Positions 23,778 to 40,752 are shown, counted from the stretch's first letter. The stretch: DNA of 64,000 bases from Paramecium sonneborni (GCA_905182985.1 CAJJDN010000128.1:54413-118412), one strand, 5' to 3'. The notes: generated by a model from the sequence alone, not told the origin. A program made the numbers and translations.

Positions 23778-25726
23778 ATGAGTTTTGAAGAATTTCTTAC
23801 AGGATTGTAAATGTATATAAAATGTTCAGAGGATCAACAAATTAAAAATTTATTCAAATTGTATGATTTACAAAATCAAAATGGCATTGTAAAAACTGAT
23901 TTTTTATAAATGGTATACTTCAATTTATATTTTTAGTTACATAATTATTCTAAAGAAGAACTTAAAATTATTTTAAATGATTAACTATTTTTAGAAGAAT
24001 AATAAATTATAAGTGCATATCATCGTAGAAAACGTGTTAAACCTAGAAAAGGTAGTGAAGATTTTCTAAAAATGTCATGTAATTCATTTATTTGTTTATT
24101 TTTAGTGTAAATGTTAAGAAAACATAGTAATGCATCAGAATATAAAGATTAAAATCAAAATGAGCATTTAAATATAAATTAAGTGGATGGTTAGTAAAGT
24201 ATTAATTCTAAATAATCAATTGATTAAATTTTTACTTTAGATAGTAAAGCATAATTAAATGGAATACCAATGAAAGGATTTGGAATAAATCTATCATTTT
24301 CAGTAATATTATTGCATGATATTGAGGTTAATGGATAAAAGATTGAGATTTAAGCAAATTTGAATTTGTTGATAAGAAAATATGTTGAAATGGTTTACAA
24401 AGCAAAAAATGATTTACCATTAAATTTAGAAGACTTTACAATTTTTGTTAAACATCATCCTAATTTAATAATGCCTTTGTATTATGTATTTAATTTTGAT
24501 ATTTGGGGATTGTAGAATAGTTTACCAAAATACAAGAGTTTGTAAAAAAATATATCTAAAAATAGACCTTTAGATATTCAAGGAGAATTATATAGGATTT
24601 CAAAATAAAAAAAGATAAAAACGAAATTTTGTTAACTCTATCCAAATATTTTAATGGAATTTCAGAATAAAAATGAGATTAAACCTACAAGTATATACAT
24701 TTTTTGAAATAATTAGAAATAATTTGTTTAAGTGGATTGATAATTGAAGAAAGAGTTGATCATACAAATTAAAAGTTTGGGTTTGAAATATTTCATATGA
24801 ATCAACATTATAAACATAAAATATATCATTGTTCAGATGAAATGTCATTTAGAGAATGGTAAAGAGCATTATCTTTATATTTTAATGGTGAAATAAATAA
24901 AAAATATTCAATACTTGATAAAATAGGTGAAGGTAAATTCTCAATAGTTTACAGATGTCAAGCTAAAATGGATAAATAATTTTATGCATTAAAAGTAATA
25001 AACAAAATGAATCTTCCTCAAGAAGAATAAGATATTGTAAAACATGAAATTAGTATAACAAAATTATTAAATCATTCTTGTATAATAAAATTGATAGATT
25101 CAATAGAGAATCGAAATTAGATTAATATTATAACAGAATTAATAGAGGATGGGGATTTGTTTGATTATGTTTAAAATAAATCATATTTAGAAGAGAGTGA
25201 AGCAGCTATAATATTTAATTAATTACTTGATGCTCTGTCATACATTCATTCGATTGGGATAGTACACAGAGATATAAAACCTGAAAATATTTTAATGATT
25301 TTAGATAAGAATGCAATAAAATAGATAAAATTGATTGATTTTGGATTAGCTAATCATTTATCAAAAATCTAAAAGAATAATGAATTTTAAAATTATCATT
25401 GTGGGACATGTAATTATTAAGCACCTGAAATGCTATAATTTTAAGAAATAACATTTGCTGTTGATGTATTTGCACTAGGCGTTATTCTATATTATATGTT
25501 AAGTGGATACTTACCATTTGATTCTGATATTCCTTAAGAGATTATATAGAATACTATTGATGGTGTATATAGTATGGATGATTATCATTGGCAATGTGTA
25601 AGTGAAGAAGCTAAAGACTTAATTCATGGATTGTTGTAAAATTAACCAAGTTAAAGACTTACTCTAAAACAGGCCAAAGAACATTAATGGATTAAAAACA
25701 AAATGCTTAAAATTAATAAATAATGA
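23778..25726 (+). CDS. protein kinase with EF-hand-like and PH-like N-terminal regions
   Basis: A serine/threonine kinase of at least 631 residues, with introns 24079-24105 (27 nt) and 24691-24716 (26 nt). The given start ([13 protein letters not shown]) is a minimum; coding probably extends upstream through an intron at 23700-23723. The N-terminal part resembles paired EF-hands with degenerate loops. A PH-like region follows ([14 protein letters not shown], then FEIFHMN and FREWQRALSLYF). The kinase domain has the glycine loop [10 protein letters not shown], the VAIK-equivalent [23 protein letters not shown] and the APE equivalent QAPEML, so it should be active. Ciliates have many PH-linked calcium/calmodulin-type kinases; the exact class is inferred. 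Confidence 0.82.
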
Positions 25727-26367
25727 ATATATTTTATACCAAATGCCTTAAATAATTTTATTCTTTGTAACTATTTTTAATTTTCCTCTATATTAAGTGT
25801 TCTAAATTAAAATTAAGTAAATTAGTTAAATTTTATTAGAATAAATAGAAATATAACCTCCATAATGAATGATATTATTACATAAATATAATAATTTATA
25901 AAATAACCTTGTAGAGTTCCAAAGAATTTCTTTTAGACACTTCAACTTTTTTATTATCTTATCTATTAAATCTTTTATTGAATATCATTAAAGCTAAAAG
26001 CATTATAAATTTTTAGATATTAGATTCAATTAAACATCAATAAGTAAAGAACTTAAGATAATCAAATAAATTAGTATTTATAATTTTTATTTATATTACT
26101 AGATGGTTATAATATTCTATTATATTTTTGGTTTTAGAATAAGGAAATCATAAAAAAACAATAAAGATATCATTCAAAATTGATAGAGAGATCACTTAAA
26201 ATAAATAAAGAGCAAAGCTTTAATGAGATTCTAAAACACTTTAAAAAATAAGATTTTTAAGTAAGAATTTGTTAATATTTAATAATAGTATATTTAATGA
26301 ATTTGAATAATTTCTTAGACTTTTTTTTTATTGATCAAAATAATTTAGAATAAATTTTATATTATTT
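25727..26367. other. intergenic region with one unexplained open stretch
   Basis: A plus-strand open stretch at about 26105-26260 reads like a short charged protein segment (KLIERSLKINKEQSF) but lacks a start and a partner exon. The rest is AT-rich and probably holds the promoter of the downstream SNF2 gene. Confidence 0.3.
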
Positions 26368-29741
<3,374 letters not shown>

Positions 29742-29825
29742 AATATTGATTCTAATTTCTAAGTATTTCATAATTAAACTAAATTATTGAAAATTCAAAA
29801 AAATTTTATTTTTATATTTATACTC

Positions 29826-32800
29826 TCATTTTTATTATTTTAAAATAATTTTAGACATCTATTCCAATATTTATTTTACTATTATTCTTACTTCTTCTGA
29901 TTTATGTGTAATTATTTATACTAATTAAGGCATTAAATAAAATAGATGACCCAATTCACTCTATAAAAGAGATGTCTCTGGATATGCTATAAAATCACCA
30001 CTCAATTACTAAAATAATAGAAATGAATTATCAGGAATAGAAATCTATTTGAGATTATTTAATAAATCTAAAATTGTTTTTTAATTATTCTCTTCATTTG
30101 TTATTCCTTTCTCCAATATTTTTTAACTTGCATCTAATAAATATGGTATGACAAATTAATTTTAAGACAATAAACATAGTTTATTTATTGCTATCTAAGA
30201 ATTCGTAGACATTTCATGCAATTTTTATATAAATTACTAAAATTCTGTAGTTTCTGACAATTAAAGATTGCTTCTATAAATTTCTGTTATTAATTCAATA
30301 TAATATAATTCTAATGATTAATTTTCTGTTTGTAAATTTTTATTTTAAGATTATTGTTTATCCAAAAAGAGTTTATCTGGTAAAACTTACTATAAAACTT
30401 AAAGTATCTTAAGTGAATCTTGTTTATTTGTTTAAAGATAAACTTTTGCTCTTTATAAATAATTTTCAGCCATTAACATATAAATAGACTTATCTTCGTT
30501 AAGTAATTCTGAATAATAAATATATTAATCATTATTTCTCATTGTAATTAAGATGTGTTCATATAACTCTGAAAATTAAAAGAATAATTAAAGATTATTA
30601 TCCAACATTAAATTAAATTGAGAGAAATGCCTTTTTAAAAGCATATGCTTATATTTATCATTTGGAGGATCTTTAATTAATTCTTTGACATTGTAAATAA
30701 TTCTAGAGATTAATTTTGGACTTTATTTTGATAAAGTATAGGATAGAGTTTGCATTATTTATTTTGGTGCTAAATTATCTTCAAAAAATATTTTGTTTTG
30801 AATTAAATCAACTTTCATATGTGCAATTAATGGAAATTCCAAAATTTTATAATAAGTATCAATAACTTGTTCAATTAAAATATCTTTGCATAATTTTAAA
30901 ATATCATTTAATAGTTCCAAAACATCAGGAGTTATGTGAAGAATCACTGTTTTTAAATATTTGATATCTGATGAAGGAAAATTAAATATTTCAGATATTT
31001 AATTTAAAATCTCTGAAAAATTTTAAAGACAAATGACAGGTTAATAAAGAAATAATTCTCTTAATTATTTGGTAGCTTCCATGCTCAATAAAGCTTTACT
31101 TTATTAAAAAACGATCAAAAAATCTGGAATAGATTAACGAATTAATATATCTATATCTTAATCCCTAAATAATAATTAATATATCAATTTACTTATTAGG
31201 AGAGGATTCTTCTATAACAACAAAATATTTTTTAATTAACTTAATAAATGCTTAATAAACACTCTTAACAGTTTCTTCCCATTAAGAAACATCAAGTTCT
31301 TTTGCTTGGTTTTTATCCTAAAATATATGAGTTATTTTGTGCATTAATTCTAAAAATATCTCTTCTAAAATTTTTTTCCATTCAAGATATTAATTTTATG
31401 AATTTAAATGAATTAATAGATTACTAAAAATATGAATAGCAGAATGTCTTATTTCAGGAATCGGATCAAGTGCAATTAAAGATAATTTTTGAAATATTTC
31501 CTTTAAATTTATTTCTAATTATTCACTTGTTAATTAATTTGATTTATCTTAGTTTGAATTATTTTTAGTTATAAAATCTCCAAGATGCCAAAGCATATTA
31601 CAAATTTAAAAATTAATATTCTATTCATCTAAAAATAAATAATCAAATATATTACTTGAATTTGATTTGAAATTATCTATAATATCAAATAATTGGAATA
31701 TTTATCTTCCATCTAAATTAGATAGAAATTAATTAATAATTTATTCAATACATCCTAATCCTTATTTTACAAATAATGATGTTTGCTCTGAACTAATATT
31801 TAATAATAATGTTAAAATAGAATCCCAACCTTTATAAGAGATTTCATGGCCATTATTTTGAATCATTTTCAAAATATTAGAAAGAATAATTTCTTTAATT
31901 TCATTTTATCTTAGTGTGCACATATCTAACCATGGTTAAAAGAGAGTCTATTAATATATAGAATCTTTCTTAGACCATTTATCCTTAATAAATTAGTTAT
32001 TTTAATTTTATTGATTCTTTTTGTAGAATTAAGTTAAATGTTCAAAACCTTAAAAAATGATTTAAGATAAAGTATCTGCTGCATTTAAAACTAGATTGGT
32101 ATTACGTGATGATATTACCGATATAAAATGAGCAATAATCAATTCCCAAAAAACATCTAATCTAAAAACATTAAATTTAATTAATTCAAGTAATTTAGAA
32201 AGTGAAAAATATTTTTTCTATTCCCCAAATAAATTTTATTTTTTTTAATCATTAATTTATTATTATTCTAAACATTCAATTGTTATCTAATTTATTGAAT
32301 CCATAACAGTAATCAAATGTTCATTACCATAAGTGGGACTTTGAGAAAATAGTTAATCTAAACTTTAAAAAAGAATTGTTATATCAAATGTTTTGATTTA
32401 TTCTTCTTAACTTGAGTTCTTTGCTAGCCTATTCCTTAGATAATGATTTTCACATTCTTCAAAAGTTTTAAAAATACATATCCAACTACTACATTCCAAT
32501 AAATCTATGTTTATAAATAATCATACTTCCTAAACAATTCGCAATATTTAATACCATTTTATTTATTTGTATATGTTTTTTAGCAAATTCCTATCCTAAT
32601 ACAGGTTTACAAAATTCACAGATAGTCTTTATGAAAGCACTCTATGCAGATTTCATTTAAATTGATCCTACAATATTAATATATTATTGAAAAGCAATTA
32701 ATAGATTTTATAATGTTTATTCATCTAGTTCTTTCATTAATAGATATTTAATAGCTCTTAAATTATGTTTCCAAGTTAATTCTATAAGCTAACAGAATTT

Positions 32801-34218
32801 ATCAGTTGATTATAATTTAATAATGTTTCCTAATGATATTTTTTATTAATCAGCATAAACACATAATGAATTTACAAATCTTGATTAAAATTCACTCAAC
32901 ATTCTACAAACTAAACCATTATCACTAGGATATACTTCACAATCATCTACTAAATTAATTGTAGGATTGGCTAATTCAATTAACCTTTTTTATTCTATTT
33001 CATTTGGTTCTTATACTTCTTTAGCGATATTCGATAATGTTGTTATAATCTCTAAAATAATGTTCTATTTTATAATTCGATTATTTATTTACTTTATCAT
33101 TGTTTAGTAATAAAACTAATTTATTCAAAAATACTTGATTTTAAACAAAATAAATTAATGTTTAGAATGCTAGATTTTTATTAATTGAATGCTCATTTTA
33201 TTTAATTTAATTTAATAAAACACTCCAAACAACTTCTGATTATTCATTTTCAACTAATATTTTTAAACATTTATAAGTTTCAATAACAGCAGAGCTTTTT
33301 AATTATGGAGTAGCAATAATCTTCTTTAAAATTAACATTAGATTATCACTTAATAATTCTTAAATTGTTTTATACTAGAGAAAGAATTTCCCCATACTAC
33401 TAAGAAAATTATTAATGCTAATTAATCCAAATTCTCTATCTAATGGAACCAAAAGTGGATACCAATGAGGTCTTACATTATCACTTAATTTGATAAAATC
33501 TGATAACATAGAATGTAAATTTTAAAATTCTTTAGAATGATCAATTGGTTAGGTCATTTATTACTAATTTTATTCTTATTGATTATCTAAATCTAAAACA
33601 ACATTCATTTCATCAAAACCTTATCCTGCAATAATTAATTGTGTTGAATCTGAAAGTAATTCAATTAGTCTTGATAAGGAAGCAGCAGCTGGTCCATGAA
33701 TTATAGGGATTTTAGAATTCTTCATATATAATACCAAGGTTAAACACTAAAAAAAATGAATGATTATTCTACTTTTTCAACAAAACTAAAATTGCCAAAA
33801 TTGATAAAATCTGAATGTATAAAAGTATTAAAGCTTTAGATAAGTTTATAATAAAGTTCTTCTTTTTGTATATCTTTAATTTTCAAAAAATAATCAAGAA
33901 CATCCTCAATCATTTAAATCTAATAAATTAGAAGTGTTCAATTACATCATTAATAACTTTCAAATTGATTAGTTTGAGTAGAAAGGATATAAAGGAAATA
34001 TGAAATTTAGCAGATCTTAATTATCCTTATGCTGGAATCAAACACTTTTATATTTCTTATCTTGGTATGTCTTATACTCCATTTTTTTTGTTTTCTTCTA
34101 ATACTCTTTAGAAATTATTCAGAGCATCTTTCATTGGAATGTACTTTTTTTTAGAAGAGAGTGATTGCCTAATGAAAGCGATTTCTCGCAAGGCTAATTA
34201 AACTCTAGATTCTTGCAT
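29826..34218 (-). CDS. MON2: MON2-like Golgi/endosome trafficking protein
   Basis: A 1420-residue helical-repeat protein with five introns: 33920-33945, 33747-33772, 33065-33092, 32505-32526 and 31165-31192. The N terminus (VQLALREIAFIRQSLSSKKKYIPMKDALN) resembles the DCB region of MON2 and large ARF-GEFs. The HUS-like and downstream HDS-like blocks are visible (IIHGPAAASLSRLIELL; FQPWLDMC...; PIPEIRHSAIHIFSNLL), with a conserved C terminus (GHLFYLMPQLVQIITHKSEEVR). There is no Sec7 domain, as expected for MON2, which acts as a scaffold in endosome-to-Golgi traffic. The length is slightly below the yeast protein. The stop lies 84 bp from the convergent SNF2 gene. The start lies one base from the stop of the next minus-strand gene, so the promoter must lie inside that gene or the start is internal. 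Confidence 0.72.
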
Positions 34219-34219
34219 T

Positions 34220-36182
34220 TCAAATAAGTAATTGAAATAATTTATTCAATTCTTTTTATATACTCTTTCCGAGGTCACTCTTGGTAAGTTCATTGAGATA
34301 GGATTGGATGTTAATTTCTTAATCCTGTTGTAACCCTCTCTGGATACTATATAAAATAGTTGTAATATGAATATAATTTTGTTTCCATTTCTTAAAAATA
34401 TCCATTATCATTTTACATGCACTGAATTAAAGATCTCTAAGTTATTTATTTTTCTTATCTTTTAATTATTTTGAAATTTCAATGTGTTTATCAATATGTT
34501 CAACAATTGTATCATCATTTCCTTAACATAATTGTAGCAACACTTTTGATAATAATCCAATCTGCTATGCTCCATGTTTTGTTTATTATTTATTATTATT
34601 CTTATTAATTAAATGATGAAGCATTTCAAAACTTTATTTTGTATTCCTTTCCAATTTACAAGTACTTCTTAAAAATCCTTCATTAATTAGTTCAAAATCA
34701 TTTAATGGAATTTCTAAGTCTCTTATTAAATTACTGAACGAACTAAATAATGCATCAATCTCATTATTATTATTATATATTGTGAATAAAAGATCCTTAA
34801 TTCTTTTACGTAATCCTGTATTACTTAATTAAGTTATTGATTCAATAATTTTTTAAGAAAATCCTTAATTTAATACTAAATCAAGTAAATTACATAATTC
34901 TTCATTATCTCCTAAAGAAGATTTACTTAATTAACTAAGCATGCTCCTATTTTTACTTTTATTATGTCTTGTTGATTGTGAATTATAATTACTACATACA
35001 GAATTGAAACATTTAATTAATTTATCATCTAATCCAACAGAGAATCGACTATGAACTTCACTTGTTCGAGTTGTAAAATTAGATTAACATTTCTTTAAAG
35101 ATTCATTTTCTTCTTATACAGTTTCTAAATCCTATAAAGATTTTGCAAATAATGATGTTAATTATGATATTTATTCATTCATTGAATTAATTTAATTTGA
35201 TTAAAGAGATATTTTCTCATTCATTTATTAACTCAAACTTAACAATTCTTTTCGTTAATCATCAATAATTTTATATTCTTCTTATAATTTATTATTTTAT
35301 TCTTTCAATTTATCATACTCTTCGTTATTAAATGCTTTATTTTTTAATAAAACCACTTCAGTCTCTTTTTATTATAGTTAATATAATAAATCTCTCTTAT
35401 TGCTAAAATCTATTAGAGTTTCAATCAATTGTTCATAATCGAATTCTTAAATTTCATTTTCCTAATATAATGATTATGCCACTGCAACCAATTCAGATGT
35501 AGGTTACTTATAACTATGCTATATTATCAATTTCAGAGCCACCTTATACTTATTTAATTGATCTTCTAAATTATTTATTATATCACTCTACATAGCCAAA
35601 CTCTCCTCATATTTATTACATTGATCTGTCAAATAATTAGTTACAGCCTCTTATAAAATCTATACTTTCTCTAAACTTTTTCTTTATAGTTTCTTCCATA
35701 ATCTCATCATAGACTCCTCTTTCTTACATTCTTCCTCAAATAATTTTTGATAGTAATCAGTAGTTGTTATAGGTACAATACTCTATTAAGTCATTTGCTT
35801 ATTTGATGTTTAGAGTGGAGACGAATAAAGGCTTCTTCTCTCCTTTTATCTCTATACTACAAATTAATTTAATTGAGCAATTTCTTCTATCTATTTAGTA
35901 ATAATATGTTTTTATTAAGCAATTTATTTAGTTAATTCTGCATTCCTAAATTAGACATTCTATTTACTTTTGTAATTCAGCATCTAAACTATTTTAAGTT
36001 TGAATTTGCATATTGTTTACAACATTTAATAGTTTCTCTTTTTCTTCCATATTGTTATTTAGAAGATGTTAAATATCGTTTATGACAGAGATCAATTCAT
36101 TCTATTGTTGTTCATTAAGTTTACTCAGAAATTTAGTTAATCCACTATGTCTTTCTAAATTTACTTTATAGTTATTAAACAT
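34220..36182 (-). CDS. long coiled-coil protein
   Basis: A 646-residue protein with one intron, 35946-35967 (22 nt). It starts MFNNYKVNLERHSGLTKFLS. Residues about 20-340 are almost continuous coiled coil (E, K, Q and L rich, for example EEYDKLKEQNNKLQEEY). A globular helical C-terminal part follows (GFSQKIIESITQLSNTGLRK; LIRDLEIPLNDFELINEG) and ends LGKSIQKELNKLFQLLI. The sequence resembles cytoskeletal or centrosomal coiled-coil proteins, but I cannot name a family. It is followed with only 1 bp of spacing by the MON2-like gene. Confidence 0.65.
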
Positions 36183-36288
36183 TTTAAAAAAATAATCGTT
36201 TAATATTTAAAAATACTAATAATTCTAAATTATATATAGAAAATATATTTTTTATTATTTGAATTGTTAAAAATTGAAAATTTACATA

Positions 36289-37078
36289 TCAATTTTAATC
36301 TATTTTCTATATTTTCTTGATTACTTCTTAATAATAAGATATATTATATCTGAAACAAAGTTCAATATTTATCTTACTCTCTTTTATTAATCTATAGTTC
36401 CATTAACAATTTCCAAAGAACTCTTTACAAAATATTTATCCTATACTAGTATTCATAAATATTAAAAGTTTTGCTTTTCCAATTTCTTCTGGGTTTTCTT
36501 CAAGGAATTTTTTGATTACATTATTTTCTAATGTTTTTTTAAGTTCAGAATCATCAGAATTTTTGATTGTATTTTTTATAAATTACTAAAGTTGTCGAGC
36601 AAAACATTTTGAAAGGTTCTTTGTTTCCCCAGGAATTTTAACTACAATTTAAGACTAAGAAAATTTTTTAATCAATTACGTTTCCTTTATGTTTTTTTTT
36701 TTTTTGTTTAACAGAATGATTTTCCTAATTATAATCAAAGTTGTACACCTCACCATCAATTTAAACATCTTTGAATTCAACAACTTGATTATCCAAACCT
36801 AATTTTATAATAATATCGATACCATCATCATCTTATGAAAAAGAATTTTTTTTAAAGAGTCCACATGGATAATCTATTCAAATTAAATGGTTACATTCAT
36901 TATCAAAGCTATAGGTGGGACCTTCAGATAATTCTTTTAAACTTTCTATATTATTGTTATTGTTGTTAAAATTCTCAAGAACCTCAAATTTCTCTGTCAT
37001 ATTAAATGAATACTGAAGATTATAAAAAAATAAAGTGAAGTATAATGTTAATTCTATTAAAGAAGTTAAATTTAACAT
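36289..37078 (-). CDS. hypothetical protein with hydrophobic N terminus
   Basis: A 247-residue protein after removing introns at 36874-36894 (21 nt) and 36655-36679 (25 nt). The first intron removes an in-frame TGA. Residues 1-27 (MLNLTSLIELTLYFTLFFYN...) could be a signal peptide or anchor, though a second ATG (MTEKFEVLENFN) would give a soluble form. The body has an N-rich stretch, a block YYPCGLFKKNSFSQDDDGID, a lysine run, and a helical region KFLEENPEEIGKAKLLIF. No domain is recognised. The two introns give a consistent frame to TGA at 36289-36291, which supports a real gene. Confidence 0.5.
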
Positions 37079-37190
37079 GATGTTCTTATTTTAATCAAAT
37101 TATAATACTTTTATTTATAAAAAAAAATTATATCATATATTTTAATTTGATATAAATTTTATAATATAAATACATAAAATATATATTATA

Positions 37191-38564
37191 TCACACTTTT
37201 TTTTCATGAACTTTTTAAAAGTAACTTTTTGACAAAGTTCTTTCTTATTTTTTTTATTTTTAAGAAGGCTTATATCCCTTGACATAATGTTACTTTTAAG
37301 AAATGGGCTTAGATTATTATTATGATTTAGATTTAATAACTTTTTATTTTGGAGTATCTTCTTTATTAATTTTACTATATGCTGATTCCTCTATTCTTAT
37401 TGGTCTTTCACCTTCATTAGCTTTTCTTAATTCATCTATGATAGCTTATTCATTATTATGATATAAACTAAAAATGTAACCTTTTTTACCAGCTCTTCCA
37501 GCTCTTCCTGCCCTATGTAAATAATCACTAGTAGATTTAGGGAAATCAAAATTAATTATAGCGTCAACAAATGGGAAATCTAAACCTCTTGCACCCAAAT
37601 CAGTAGTAATTAAAATTTTACATTATTAACTACGAAATTCTGCAACATTTTATGATCTCATTCCTTTAGGTAAATCACCATGAAGAGACACAGTTTTAAT
37701 AGCATTTTTCTTACAAAAGAATTCAAGAAAATGACAACTAGAAATTTCATTACAAAATATAATAATAGAACCTTTAAATTTAGATTAACATTCTTTATAT
37801 AATGCCATAAAAGGTTCACTTTTATCAAGTGTAGTACAATGTACAAAATCATGAGTTAAATTTTCAAGATGCATATGCGATTATTTTTCAATTAATATTT
37901 AAATTTCATTCTAGTATTATTTATCTATAAAGTTTTTAACTTTTGTACTATATGTAGCACCAGAATAAGTGATTGTAGTATTTTTATCTTTAAAATAGAT
38001 TGCTAATTTTTTTAGATCATCTTACATAGATGCATCTAATAATGTATCAATTTCATCAACAACATAATGAGACACTCTAGATAAATAAATAGATTATGCA
38101 CTTCTATGTCTCTACAATCTTTCTAAAGTAGTTACTACTAAATCTACTCCATTTTCTAAATAAGTTTATTCCCTCTTAAAAGTACCTTTACCTAATGCTA
38201 TTGTACTTAATTTCATTGCTTTAGTAAATTCTTAACTTACATCTTCTACTTATTCTGCTAATTCTTTTGTAGATACTACTACTATTGCTCTTGGCTTATT
38301 TTATTCAGTCAATATTTTATTTTATTCTTCTTCTTCTTATTTTAATTTTCCAAGTATTGGTAATAAATAAGCATATGTCTTACCTGTTCCTGTAGGTCCA
38401 ATTAATAATCTTACTTTATTTTCACATGTGAATAACATATCTTATACTGGAGTAGCTGTATGTATTCCTTTAGTATCTAGAATCTCTAAGATTTTTGGAT
38501 GTAAAGGATATTGTTTAAACACTGGCAAGTTTGTTTTAGCAAATCTATAACATAATTTAAACAT
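37191..38564 (-). CDS. DEAD-box RNA helicase
   Basis: A 457-residue intronless ATP-dependent RNA helicase. The Q-motif region ([22 protein letters not shown]), motif [30 protein letters not shown], motif II DEID (instead of DEAD), motif [32 protein letters not shown] and [10 protein letters not shown] are in order. The DEID form and SGAT are noteworthy but compatible with activity. The first residues ([14 protein letters not shown]) are basic and could target a mitochondrion. The tail is rich in K, Q and S. It lies 20 bp after the stop of the upstream kinase gene on the same strand. The specific subfamily is not resolved. Confidence 0.85.
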
Positions 38565-38584
38565 CTTAAATTTATTTTAATATT

Positions 38585-40722
38585 TCAATATTTTTAATAT
38601 GGATATCCTGAATTGCTCTATTAATTTTGAGCTTTCCATTAATTTAAATGCATAAGAATTCCGTCTTAAAATTCTTTGAAAGTGATTTCTTGACTTCTAT
38701 CTACATCAAAAACCCAAAATGCCTAATTAATGTCTTGGTCTGTCAATTAACTATCAATTTTTCTATTTTATTTATGTTTTAATTACTTTACCTAAGCATT
38801 ATTCCAAATTCTTTCACATCTAATGTCTATGAGTCTGTTTTATCGTACTTTCTGAATAGTTCAAAAATATTAATCTTATATTTTTCTATTGCGATCACCA
38901 ATTTCTAGATTGTTAATTTTGCTCTCTCTTATGCTAAATTTTGAGTTTGTTAAGATTAATAATTTGGCGCATAAGCTGGTGGCACATAAGCTGGTGGCAC
39001 ATAAGCTGGTGGTACATAAGCTGGTGGTACATAAGCTGGTGGCTACTAATATACTTGATTATATTATTATGAATTGTTCATTTAAGGATAAGGAGGATAC
39101 ATACCATAATCTTATTAATGTTAAGACCCAGTCATTCCTTATTAAGAAGAAGGTTATTAAAATTATTATGGATATTGTTATGGATACTATTATGATTATT
39201 ATGGATACTATAGTGGTTATTAAGGATATTATTATTATGGTTATTATGGGTACTATGTTTATGGTTATTATGGATATTATTATTATTTTTATGAATTCAA
39301 ATTTGATGTTTGGTTTTAATAAACTTATTATTATTAATGTGTGGATTATTTTTAATATTATTCTTATTATTACTTTATTTATGATCCTTCAAATTCTGGA
39401 ACAACTTAATCAGAATTATTAGGATTAATTTTTGGCATTTCTACTGTTCCTTTTCTTATTAAATTATTCTATTTAGATTAGGTTTTCATTGACATTTACA
39501 CTTAATTCTCTTCTAACCATTTTTTAAATTCATTCAATTCAATTGAATTACTTCCATCTAAATCAATTTTGTTAAAAATATATTCAATTTCTTCTCTTTC
39601 TAACTAAGGATCTATTTCATGTAATAATAATGTTAATCTAATAATAGAATATATAATACTCTTTCATATCAAGTGATTTGTCTCCTGATTTATCATATTT
39701 ATGAAATACTTTTTCTAAATCAATTTTATCTTTCATAACTTTAAATCTCAAATCTTATACCAAATACATAGCCTTATCTTCTAATTACTTAGCTTGATTT
39801 GTATAAAATGAAAAACTCTAACCAAAACAAGAATGTCTATATAATTGATCCCATCCTAATCTATCTGATTCCTCTAATTATAGACAACCTTTAATCATAT
39901 CTTGAATCATAGGGTCAACATTTTTATCTTGTGGAAATTTCAATGGCTACGACATAATATTCTTCACCAATTCAGGAATTGATCTGGCTGTCCATGGAGC
40001 TAGGAAGCATATCTCTACATTTAATTACTCTAGCCATATAGAGCCTCATAGAATATAAAGCCTAAAGACCAAATGTCACTCTTAGATGTATATTTATCTG
40101 CCTTTAATAATTAGAGAGACTAATAAAGAGGTGTACCCACATTAGAAACAATCATTTATTTTTAAAAATTATCTAAAGCTTTTGAAAATCCAAAATCTAA
40201 ATCACAATTCTCATAATATATACCTGCTATTTTATATATGCCTTTGTTAATAAGTATGTTGGCTGGTTTCAAATCTCTATGGATGATTCCCTTTTTTACC
40301 AATTCTATCATGCCTAAAAGTACATCTATGAAAAGCTACATGGCTTCTTTTTAAGGTAAAAATTTCTTTTTTTTCAAAAGACTAAGTTTAATTAAACATA
40401 TACTGTTGCAAATCTCCCCCATCACAAAATTCTTAGACTATGTAATAATTATTGGCTGTTTCAAGTACATCAATCAGTTTTACAACATTATTACCTTATA
40501 GATCTCTCATTATTTTTATTTCATTCATTAGTCCATCCCTCAAATACTCATCCTCATTAATCACTGATTTTGAAAGCATCTTTATAGCAACTAAATCTTT
40601 TGTCTTGTCATCTACACCTTTAAATACCTTAATATTAGTATTTTTATTACTTATCCATAAGATCCTTCTCCAACTTTATCACTCATTTTGAAAAGGAATC
40701 GATCAACTTTCTTTTCTCCCAT
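38585..40722 (-). CDS. ULK-like protein kinase with EF-hands and PPAYV repeats
   Basis: A 661-residue protein with six introns: 40628-40650 (AAG end, inside the glycine loop), 40382-40403, 40197-40223, 40001-40029, 39638-39659 and 38763-38791. The kinase domain holds VGEGSYGQVFKG, VAIKMLSK, IHRDLKPANIL, ADFGFSKAL and DIWSLGFIFYEALYG; its closest feel is the ULK/Aurora-like group. The APE-type region reads GTPLYQSLQLL, lacking the usual proline. After the kinase, an EF-hand pair is visible (KYDKSGDKSLDMKE; KIDLDGSNSIELNEF). A low-complexity Q/P/Y region follows, with five tandem PPAYV units, and another EF-hand pair (KYDKTDSQTLDVKEF; FDVDRSQEITFKEF). Calcium control of the kinase is inferred. 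The architecture differs from plant-type CDPKs by the long Q/P spacer between EF-hand pairs. Confidence 0.85.
38971..39045. repeat. five 15-bp tandem repeats coding for PPAYV
   Basis: Five copies of a 15-bp unit (ataagctggtggcac or its ggtac variant) lie in the minus-strand kinase gene and encode Ala-Tyr-Val/Ala-Pro-Pro on the coding strand. Synonymous differences between units show they are not perfectly fresh copies. Confidence 0.85.
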
Positions 40723-40752
40723 TTTATTTTAAATTATATATTTATAAATTTT

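Noticed and set aside
36874..36894. In-frame TGA as a possible selenocysteine codon
   Set aside because: A 21-nt GT...TAG intron covers it and leaves the reading frame intact; no SECIS-like element was recognised.
38889..39422. Plus-strand 177-residue frame with repeated HKLV and IMD runs
   Set aside because: It is the antisense shadow of the Q/P-rich and PPAYV repeat part of the minus-strand kinase gene, whose exons restore conserved kinase and EF-hand motifs.
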